From CAWABB01 sp963780165 (GTDB taxonomy: Bacteria; Bacteroidota; Ignavibacteria; UBA10030; UBA6906): a stretch of DNA of 64,000 nt. Both the position numbers and the translations under genes were made by a program. Location of the stretch: positions 248,001 to 312,000 of the forward strand of contig CAWABB010000001.1 of the NCBI GenBank assembly GCA_963780165.1, written 5' to 3'. Below are positions 44,079-50,556 of the stretch, in pieces. Positions within the stretch are counted from its first letter, which is position 1. Each line of letters opens with the position of its first letter. The notes beneath the pieces are model-generated. The model was given only the letters and a program-made list of their open reading frames with translations. It made no database searches and was not told the origin of the DNA.

Positions 44079-44693
44079 ATGAAGTGCTGCATCGCCCCTG
44101 CATTGTTGGTCGCCGCATTCCTGTTCGTGACGGGCATCGCCGCCGCCCAGGAGAAAGTCGTCGAGCCCTCCACCGAGAAGTCCTTCCCGGCGACGGTCAC
44201 CATCTCATCGGGAGAGAAACAGTACGCGCTCTCGATCACCGGCGTGACGGTCCGGAAAAAGTTCGTCTTCAAAGTGTACGGGATGGCACACTATATGGAG
44301 AATCCGCCTGCCGGCTCAACGAAAGAGGTACTGAAGGCGATGACGGTTGACGGGAAGGCGAAGCAGATCACGATGGATTTCGCCCGCGAAGTGACAGTCG
44401 AGCAGATCCGCGGGGCGTACAGTGACGGGTTCAAGGAGAACGCGACTGCCGCAGAGCTCGCCTCATTGAAGCCCTCGATCGACACGTTTCTCGGCTACTT
44501 TGACGCACCGGTGAAGGAAAACGACACGTTCATTCTCCGGTGGTTCCCCGGCGGGACGATTGTCCCGGTGATCAGCGGGAAGGAAAAACCTGCGATCGTG
44601 AATCAGAGGTTCGCGGAAGTCCTCTGGACGATCTGGTTTGGAGAGGATTCGATTGTGGACCGGGACGATCTGGTGTCACGGATCGCCAAATAG
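44079..44693 (+). CDS. Exported chalcone-isomerase-like protein
   Basis: 204 residues; signal peptide 1-23 ending in GIAAAQ. The mature part matches the bacterial chalcone-isomerase-like domain (Chalcone_3): TISSGEKQYALSITGVTVRKKFVFKVYGMAHYME, then FAREVTVEQIRGAYSDGF and a C-terminal WFGEDSIVDRDDLV. The bacterial members are periplasmic and are thought to bind small hydrophobic ligands or fatty acids rather than isomerise flavonoids; the role here is open. GGAGG lies 7-8 nt before the ATG. A hairpin terminator follows 76 nt after the stop. Confidence 0.87.
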   Translation: MKCCIAPALLVAAFLFVTGIAAAQEKVVEPSTEKSFPATVTISSGEKQYALSITGVTVRKKFVFKVYGMAHYMENPPAGSTKEVLKAMTVDGKAKQITMDFAREVTVEQIRGAYSDGFKENATAAELASLKPSIDTFLGYFDAPVKENDTFILRWFPGGTIVPVISGKEKPAIVNQRFAEVLWTIWFGEDSIVDRDDLVSRIAK

Positions 44694-44769
44694 CAGTCCG
44701 AACCTCGCTATCTCGCCATTTTTTGTGCGGTCTTTCCGTGTGGTCTGGAGGCAAGGTCAATTGAACACG

Positions 44770-44802
44770 CAGGCGCCGGTTCACCCGGCGCCTGTCGTTT
44801 TT
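44770..44802 (+). terminator. Rho-independent terminator
   Basis: CAGGCGCCGG (44770-44779), 5-nt loop, CCGGCGCCTG (44785-44794), then a T run (44798-44802). Downstream of the chalcone-isomerase-like gene; also stands after the convergent glycerophosphodiesterase. Confidence 0.8.
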
Positions 44803-44834
44803 CTTGACACCCCGAATGCGACCACGAGCCACAT

Positions 44835-45635
44835 TCAGTGACGATCGTGAGTCCCTCGCAGGCGCGTGATCTGTTTCAGCGTCTCGGCTGGATCGTTCGA
44901 AAGAATCGCATCGCAACCCATCCAGAGGTAGAAGCGCAGAAGCCTGCCGGGGGTCGGGTCGAGGGGGCACACCTGTTGGTTGCGTGCATGGGCCCACATG
45001 ACATAGAACGGATTCAGCAGAATCAGGGGCCACAGGGGTCCCTGCAGCTTGAATGTGTTGCACGGGCACGGTCTCACGACCGTCAGAAACCCGGCCTCCA
45101 CATCCGGGGCCACCCGCCCGAATGCTTCCAGCTTTTGCCTGTCAAATGACAGCACCATCGTCCGCCCCCGCGCGCCCAGCCTCTCCAGTTCCGCCACGAA
45201 CCGTCTGCAGACCGTTTCATCCCTGAACTCATCGGCCTTCAGTTCCGCCGCCAGGTGGATCCCGGAGGGGATGGTTTCGCAGAACTCCTGAAACGTAGGG
45301 ATACGCTCGTCCCGGAACTCTTCTCTTCCCCCTGAGGCCGACAGCGTCTTGAGTTCCTTCAGCGGCAAGTCGACCACCCGGCCTGACCCGTCCGTCGTTC
45401 TGTTCACCGTTTCGTCGTGCATGCACACGAAAACCCCGTCAGAGGAGATGCGGACGTCCGTCTCGATGATGTCAGCACCATCTGCGACACCCTGGCGGAA
45501 TGCCGCGAGCGTGTTCTCGGGACATCGGACCATATTCCCGCGGTGGGCCATGATGAAGGGACGGGGGCGGCCACCATGGGAGTTGCTCGGGCGGTTGGAC
45601 TTGTCGCGGTCGAAGATATGGGGAATCGGGCTCAT
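44835..45635 (-). CDS. ugpQ: Glycerophosphodiester phosphodiesterase
   Basis: Hydrolyses glycerophosphodiesters from phospholipids to glycerol 3-phosphate and an alcohol. 266 residues. GDPD motif: FIMAHRGNMVRCPENTLAAFRQG with the catalytic His-Arg, DIIETDVRISSDGVFVCMHDE with the metal Glu/Asp and second catalytic His, then AAELKAD. No signal peptide, so cytoplasmic (UgpQ-like). The start ATG 45635 is 9 nt from a TATATT box, with no ribosome binding site: a leaderless transcript. The N-terminal 27 residues (basic, Pro-rich) precede the domain. Confidence 0.9.
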   Translation of the reverse strand: MSPIPHIFDRDKSNRPSNSHGGRPRPFIMAHRGNMVRCPENTLAAFRQGVADGADIIETDVRISSDGVFVCMHDETVNRTTDGSGRVVDLPLKELKTLSASGGREEFRDERIPTFQEFCETIPSGIHLAAELKADEFRDETVCRRFVAELERLGARGRTMVLSFDRQKLEAFGRVAPDVEAGFLTVVRPCPCNTFKLQGPLWPLILLNPFYVMWAHARNQQVCPLDPTPGRLLRFYLWMGCDAILSNDPAETLKQITRLRGTHDRH

Positions 45636-45644
45636 CGGCTATTC

Positions 45645-45673
45645 AATATAGGTACCCTCCACGTGTCGTTCAA
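45645..45673 (-). promoter_or_regulatory. Glycerophosphodiesterase promoter, apparently leaderless
   Basis: Minus strand: TTGAAC (45673-45668), 17-nt spacer, TATATT (45650-45645), 9 nt, ATG at 45635. Same geometry as the ispE and TonB-receptor promoters. It overlaps the T9SS tail remnant on the other strand. Confidence 0.7.
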
Positions 45674-45761
45674 CGCCGCGGGACTTCCCTCTGGGACGTA
45701 CTTCTACCGGCTTGTGACGAACAGCTTCGCAGGTACCGGGAAGATGATGCTCGTCAAATAG
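45651..45761 (+). pseudogene. T9SS C-terminal sorting-domain remnant
   Basis: 36 codons ending in TAG at 45761: VSFNAAGLPSGTYFYRL, then NSFAGTGKMMLVK. This is the last part of a type A Por/T9SS sorting domain (family end: F-x-A-x-G-L-x-S-G-x-Y-F-Y-R-L ... K-M-x-L-x-K). Nothing upstream in this frame belongs to a secreted protein, because the glycerophosphodiesterase gene and promoter take over. It is a leftover of a lost cargo gene. Confidence 0.75.
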
Positions 45762-45823
45762 GCGTCACATTCAGGAAGCATCAGGCCGTACGAATGAGTA
45801 GTTGTCGCGCTCCAGCGTGCAAA

Positions 45824-45855
45824 CACCAGGGCCCCGGATATTCGGGGCCCTGGTG
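45824..45855. terminator. Strong hairpin between convergent genes
   Basis: 13-bp perfect stem (45824-45836 with 45843-45855) and a 6-nt loop GATATT. It lies between the T9SS remnant (plus) and the CDGSH gene (minus). No long T run on either side, so termination is plausible but not certain. Confidence 0.5.
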
Positions 45856-45894
45856 CCTTGTTACGGCTGCTGTGATTCGTCGGCTGGCGGCGGG

Positions 45895-46119
45895 TCAGGT
45901 CTTCGGCGGCTCGAGCGCATACGCGGTGCACACCGATTGGAATCCCACCGTCCTGTGAGCGTGGTCGCAAAACGGCTTCTTCGCGCTTGCACCGCAGCGA
46001 CAGAGCGATATATGCTGCCGTCCCGCCAGATCGTACTTGTTCCCCGCCATGTCATACAACTCAAAGTCGCCTTCAACGCGCAGCGACCCGTTCTCCTTTA
46101 CCGTGATCTTTGTTGGCAT
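45895..46119 (-). CDS. CDGSH iron-sulfur domain protein
   Basis: 74 residues. The mitoNEET-type 2Fe-2S motif C-x-C-x2-S/A-x3-P-F-C-D-x2-H is exact: HISLCRCGASAKKPFCDHAH, with three Cys and one His as ligands. The N-terminal half (TVKENGSLRVEGDFELYDMA) is the usual beta cap. ATG 46119 has GAAGGA upstream; an ATG 6 nt earlier is possible. Third gene after the symporter and a small membrane protein. Likely a redox or cluster-transfer protein. Confidence 0.92.
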   Translation of the reverse strand: MPTKITVKENGSLRVEGDFELYDMAGNKYDLAGRQHISLCRCGASAKKPFCDHAHRTVGFQSVCTAYALEPPKT

Positions 46120-46152
46120 GGTCATCCTTCGAGGTCGTGTGGACCGCACGGA

Positions 46153-46353
46153 CTATACGGTTTTGTTCTTGTTCGTCACCAGAAAGAGAACGCCGGCAAC
46201 AGTCATCACCAGACCCCACCAGAAGTCCGCATGGAGGTGTCCCAGAACCTTCATATGCTCCGGGGGCGAGACCAGACCGACAATGCCCGACACGGTGATC
46301 ACCACCCCTATGACGCTCAGCAGAATGCCCACGAAGAACCAGATAGGTTTCAT
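46153..46353 (-). CDS. Small membrane protein
   Basis: 66 residues with two transmembrane helices (about 4-28 and 42-60) joined by the loop SPPEHMKVLGHLHADFWW. The His-Met-His loop could bind a metal but I see no family motif strong enough to name it (DUF3185-like proteins are similar in layout). It follows the symporter by 12 nt, with GGAG upstream, and precedes the CDGSH gene by 33 nt. Confidence 0.7.
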   Translation of the reverse strand: MKPIWFFVGILLSVIGVVITVSGIVGLVSPPEHMKVLGHLHADFWWGLVMTVAGVLFLVTNKNKTV

Positions 46354-46365
46354 TGTCTCAGCTCC

Positions 46366-48027
46366 TCACCAGAAGTAGACGTTGAGAATCACGAGGACGA
46401 CCAGCGAGATGATCGCCCAGAACTCGGGAGTACCGGTGAATTTGACGGATCCCGTCTCCGCATCGGGCGTCAGGCCTCGGACGAGCCCCACAAGCTCTTC
46501 CTTCGGCCTCTTCGCCGTGAAGAGGCTGATGACGATCGTAAGGACGAAACAGATGAGCCAAGCCCACCAGGCCCTCCAGAAGTTCGCCGCCATGTCGCTG
46601 TACGTGGTTGACATGGTCAGGATGGAAGGGTCGATCCATGAGAATTTCACGGCCAGGAAGAGGACGAACGAGGAGAGCATGCCGGTCACAAGGCCCCAGA
46701 ACGCCCCCGCCGGCGTGATCCAGACGATGAACATGCCAAGGAGCATGGTCGCAAACAGCGGGGCGTTTACCCAGGAGAAGATCGCCTGCATGTAGTCCAT
46801 GATGCTGGGAAAGCTTTTTGCCCAGTAGGCGGTGCCCACAGAGAGGATGATCCCGACAACCGTTGTCACGCGGCCCATCCAGAGCAGGTGTGCGTCTGAC
46901 GCGTCCTTTTTGATCAAAGCGCGGTAGATGTCGTACGTCCAGACCGTATTGAAGGCGCTCACGTTACCGGCCTGGCCGGCCATAAAGCCAGCGAGCAGTG
47001 CGGTGATCCCGAGGCCGGCGAGACCCGCCGGATAGTACCTCTGGATCAGGAGCGGCAGCGCCGAGTCGTAGTTGATCTGCCCGCCGTCGTTCAGCAGCGC
47101 GAACCCGCTGGCCGGGTCCTTGGCCAGAGCCAGCGCCACGAGGCCTGCCATGATCACGAGAAAAGGGACCGCCATCTTGAAAAACGATGCGATGATCGGA
47201 GTCATCCGCGCGTGCTTCAGGTCCTTCGCGGAGAACGCCCGCTGAACAACGAGGAAGTCGGTCGTCCAGTACCCGAACGACAGCACGAATCCGAGGCCCA
47301 GGACGATCCCCGCCCAGCTCACCACCATGCCGTTCTCGGCCGGATTTGCCGACGTCGACCAGAGGGTGCTGAAGGATTCGGGAATCCGTGCCATCACCTG
47401 GTCGATCCCGCCGAACTCCACGATGCCGAGGATGGACACCAGCACGAGGCCGAACCAGATGAGGAAGAACTGCAGGATCTCCGTGAAGATTGCGGAGAGG
47501 AGGCCGCTCATTGTGACGTAGAGAGCAACCGTGAGAGCCGAAATCCACATGCTCACGTCCCAGTTCCATCCCAGAAACGTGTGAAGCACCAGCGCCATCG
47601 CGTACAGGTTGATGCCCGAGACCAGAAGCGTCATGATCGCAAAAGCGATCGCATTCAAGACTCGGGTGCGCTCGTCGAAGCGGAGCTTGAGATAGCCCGG
47701 AACCGAGTGAATCCTGCTGCTATAGTAGAACGGCATCATGTAGATGCCGAGGAAAAGCATCGCCGGGATCGCGCCGATCCAGTAGAAGTGCGCCACGTAC
47801 ATGCCGTACTTGAAGGTGTTGCCGGTCATCCCGAGGAGCTCGAGCGCCCCGAGGTTCGCGGAGAGGAACGCGAGTCCGGCGACCCATTGGCTGTTCTTCC
47901 GCCCTGCGATGAAGAAGTCTTCTTGATTCTTCGTGAACCTCTTCAGGTAGAACCCGATCCCGAGGATAAACGCAAAATAGAGAGCAATGATCAGCCAATC
48001 GACAAAACTCAAGCCGATGGTCGCCAT
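46366..48027 (-). CDS. Sodium:solute symporter (SSS family)
   Basis: 553-residue transporter with about 13-14 transmembrane helices. N-terminus LSFVDWLIIALYFAFILGIGFYLKRFTKNQEDFFIAGR is the SSS start, AFLSANLGALELLGMTGNTFKYGM follows, and FLVVQRAFSAKDLKHARM is the SSS signature. It resembles the SGLT-like subgroup that carries sugars or inositol (GYWTTDFLVVQRAFSA), but the solute is not fixed. ATG 48027 has GGAG 8 nt upstream. Leads an operon with a small membrane protein and the CDGSH protein. Confidence 0.92.
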   Translation of the reverse strand: MATIGLSFVDWLIIALYFAFILGIGFYLKRFTKNQEDFFIAGRKNSQWVAGLAFLSANLGALELLGMTGNTFKYGMYVAHFYWIGAIPAMLFLGIYMMPFYYSSRIHSVPGYLKLRFDERTRVLNAIAFAIMTLLVSGINLYAMALVLHTFLGWNWDVSMWISALTVALYVTMSGLLSAIFTEILQFFLIWFGLVLVSILGIVEFGGIDQVMARIPESFSTLWSTSANPAENGMVVSWAGIVLGLGFVLSFGYWTTDFLVVQRAFSAKDLKHARMTPIIASFFKMAVPFLVIMAGLVALALAKDPASGFALLNDGGQINYDSALPLLIQRYYPAGLAGLGITALLAGFMAGQAGNVSAFNTVWTYDIYRALIKKDASDAHLLWMGRVTTVVGIILSVGTAYWAKSFPSIMDYMQAIFSWVNAPLFATMLLGMFIVWITPAGAFWGLVTGMLSSFVLFLAVKFSWIDPSILTMSTTYSDMAANFWRAWWAWLICFVLTIVISLFTAKRPKEELVGLVRGLTPDAETGSVKFTGTPEFWAIISLVVLVILNVYFW

Positions 48028-48099
48028 AGATCGACTCCGTCCGTGATGAGAGCTGGAGAGAACAACGAGGGTCGTGCAAACTACGAAGAGGGAATGAGA

Positions 48100-49206
48100 T
48101 TATCCAGCGCTTCGTTCAAGCGGCCTGTCAGCGGCAAGTGCGGAAAACAGCTCATTCATGCGGAATCCTTCGGCGGGGGGATCGTACCAGAAGTTCCCCT
48201 CCACGAGGACGGGGCCCGACGGCGTGACGGCAACATCCCATCCGACCGTGCGGACGGGCGCGACCGCTCGAGCGGAACGCAATGCGAGGTCGAGGACTTC
48301 GTTCCACAACGGGATACGTTCCCCTGCAAGGACTCTCCCCGTATCGGGATGCCGGGTCACTTCAACGAATCCATCCCCGGGGCTCTCCCGTTGCGCCTTC
48401 AGCATGGTTCCGGTACGATGGTCCAGATCCACGATGAGGTTGCCCGTCCCCCCGTGAACATGATTGTCGATCCAATTGGAACCCACCACCGACCTGAAAA
48501 ACGCAGCCAGCACGACAGGCTCTCCGGAACGCATGATGCATGTGATGACACGGACGGTCTGCAGCCCCGGACCGCCGCTCAGAACGGCGAGGTCCTCGTG
48601 ATTGAAGATGCGCTCCTGTATGACGTGCGACGAATTCGGATCAGCGCGCAGCGCCCCGACCAGAGCTGCAGGAGTCCATCCCTCTCCTTCCCCGTCGACC
48701 AGCACATCCCCCTGCCGGCGGAACACCCGGACGCCCTTGCCGTACGACGACCTCCCCGGCTTCGTGACAACATCGGAGGGACACTCCCGAAGGAAGAAGT
48801 CCGCCCATGCGTCTTCAGAATCCAGTACTCGTCCGGAGAAGGACCAACCGCCCCTCTCGCGATCGAACACACCCAGGAGCCGCGGCACCGGCAGGCCCGA
48901 TGCCTTCGCAAAACGATAGAACATCCCTTTGTCCGACAGCACCCACTCCCACGGTCTGGGATTCAATCCGGCCTGCACTCTGTACATCTCCGTCTTGCTC
49001 GAGAGCTTGTCGAATGTCTCGACGCGAGAGGCGGGATTGAGGAGGCCGAGCCCCAGAGCTTCTCTGGGGAAGTACCTCCGCTGAAGCGCGAGGGTGTATC
49101 GATGAACGATGGCCGGGATATCCCATCGGTAGGCCATCGCCGCCCGGAGCAGAACGCCGGGCGTCTGCGCCACCGCGGCCGCCTGTCGCCGAAGGCGCTG
49201 TGTCAC
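48100..49206 (-). CDS. Sugar-transfer-associated ATP-grasp protein, copy 2
   Basis: 368 residues from GTG 49206, whose GTGA overlaps the stop of the upstream paralogue. ATP-grasp fold of the ATPgrasp_ST type (linked with hexapeptide sugar transferases in exopolysaccharide loci): substrate domain with NPRPWEWVLSDKGMFYRFAKASGLPVPRLLGVF, ATP-binding Lys in SDVVTKPGRSSYGKGVRVF, and the metal site in WDVAVTPSGPVLVEGNFWYDPPAEG (Glu-x-Asn). It is about 40 percent like its neighbour by eye, from the N-terminal helix to the WYDPP block. Reaction unknown; ATP-grasps join a carboxylate to an amine or similar. Confidence 0.85.
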   Translation of the reverse strand: MTQRLRRQAAAVAQTPGVLLRAAMAYRWDIPAIVHRYTLALQRRYFPREALGLGLLNPASRVETFDKLSSKTEMYRVQAGLNPRPWEWVLSDKGMFYRFAKASGLPVPRLLGVFDRERGGWSFSGRVLDSEDAWADFFLRECPSDVVTKPGRSSYGKGVRVFRRQGDVLVDGEGEGWTPAALVGALRADPNSSHVIQERIFNHEDLAVLSGGPGLQTVRVITCIMRSGEPVVLAAFFRSVVGSNWIDNHVHGGTGNLIVDLDHRTGTMLKAQRESPGDGFVEVTRHPDTGRVLAGERIPLWNEVLDLALRSARAVAPVRTVGWDVAVTPSGPVLVEGNFWYDPPAEGFRMNELFSALAADRPLERSAG

Positions 49207-50297
49207 CGCAACTGTTCCATGCGAGACAGGAGAGCTCCTGTCCGGCCGGCGTGCGTCGGAGGATCATACCAGATATTCCCCTCCAGCAGCCGAACGCCCG
49301 AAGGTGTGACGGCAACGTCCCACCCGACCGTGCGCACCGGAGCGAAGACGCCTGCAGCCCTCATCGCCAGATCCAGCACGGCCGTCCAGTGAGGGATGGG
49401 AGTCCCGGTGAACACCGCGCCGGTGTCCGGGTGACGTTCGATCTTCACGTGGCCGCCGTGTGCGGCATCCCCGCCGGAGCAGAATTCGATGACCCCTCGC
49501 TCGATGTCGATCTCGGCCACGAGATTCCCCAGCAATCCGTGCCTGTTGTTCGAGACGATATTGTCGCCGACGATGACCTTCAGATTCGACGTCAGAACTC
49601 TCGGCACACCGATCCTGTCTATCTGCGTGATGACGCGGACGGAAAGGACTCCGCGGCCGCCGCTCATCATCGCAAGTCCGGGGTGGTTCGAAAGGCGCTC
49701 CTGAAAGACGAAGGATGAGTAGCTCGGGTGGGATTCAAGAGACGTCAGGAATTCGCGGACGGACTGTCGGTTTCCATCGTGATCGACCAGGCCCGAGCCG
49801 TCGCTCATCATGATGCGGATGCCGTCGCCGTACACCGACCGCGCCGGCTTTACGACGAACTCGGACGGGAAGCGGCTCAGGAACAGGTCCGCCCATCGCT
49901 CTTGCGTGTCAATCGGGAGACCTATCGGACTCCACCCCGCCTGCCCCTTGAACCACAGTCCGAGCAGTTCCGGGACGGGAAGTCCGTGCAGCAGCGAATA
50001 CCTGTAGAATATCCCCTTGTCGGCCAGAAGCCACTCCCACTCGTTCGGGTTGAGGGCTTTCTGCAGGCGGGCCATCTCGCTCCGGCTTGCGTACTTTGAG
50101 AACACTTCGAGTGGCTCGTCCGGATCCAGAAGCCCTGTCGCGTACGCCTCTCCCGGCTCGTACCGGTGCTTCATTGCGAGGGCAAAGCGGCGAGCCACGG
50201 AAGGCAGGCGATAGCCGGAGGCACGGGAAGCCTTCCACAAGACAGCGGGCGCCACGCGCGCGGCTTTCATCGCACGGCGGAAACGTGTCGGCAGCAT
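49203..50297 (-). CDS. Sugar-transfer-associated ATP-grasp protein, copy 1
   Basis: 364 residues from ATG 50297. Same architecture as the next gene: N-terminal basic helix (MLPTRFRRAMKAARVAPAVL), NPNEWEWLLADKGIFYRYSLLHGLPVPELLGLW, ATP-binding SEFVVKPARSVYGDGIRIM, RVITQIDRI region, and GWDVAVTPSGVRLLEGNIWYDPP at the end. It differs from copy 2 in the stretch before the ATP lysine and in a loop around VSNNRHGLLGNLVAEID. The end overlaps the next start by 4 nt. A longer frame upstream of 50297 has no homology. The operon promoter was not found clearly. Confidence 0.85.
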   Translation of the reverse strand: MLPTRFRRAMKAARVAPAVLWKASRASGYRLPSVARRFALAMKHRYEPGEAYATGLLDPDEPLEVFSKYASRSEMARLQKALNPNEWEWLLADKGIFYRYSLLHGLPVPELLGLWFKGQAGWSPIGLPIDTQERWADLFLSRFPSEFVVKPARSVYGDGIRIMMSDGSGLVDHDGNRQSVREFLTSLESHPSYSSFVFQERLSNHPGLAMMSGGRGVLSVRVITQIDRIGVPRVLTSNLKVIVGDNIVSNNRHGLLGNLVAEIDIERGVIEFCSGGDAAHGGHVKIERHPDTGAVFTGTPIPHWTAVLDLAMRAAGVFAPVRTVGWDVAVTPSGVRLLEGNIWYDPPTHAGRTGALLSRMEQLR

Positions 50298-50493
50298 AAA
50301 CCGAAGACCTCGGTCGATTATTGGGGAACCTGGTCCATCTACACCAACAAGAAAGCACACCGACCGAGAAATCCCTGTGCGTGCAATCACAATGAACACA
50401 CATCGTTCCTCACTTCGCCGACCAGCGAAAGCGCGTCCGGATTGATGGCTCGCACCCGCAGGGAGCACAGCACCCCGGGCCACGGTCCTCAAC

Positions 50494-50530
50494 AAAAACG
50501 CCCCGTCCTGCCAACTGGCGGGACGGGGCG
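50494..50530 (-). terminator. Rho-independent terminator of the VIT-domain gene
   Basis: Minus strand: 14-bp stem (50530-50517 with 50512-50499, one G-T pair), 4-nt loop, then TTTTT and TTG (50498-50494 and beyond). It stands 27 nt after the stop codon. Confidence 0.8.
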
Positions 50531-50556
50531 CGCTGCCGGCTCGCGAATCGAGGGGC

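Noticed and set aside
47212..49392. Long plus-strand open frame opposite the symporter and ATP-grasp genes
   Set aside because: Shadow frame spanning two unrelated genes on the other strand.
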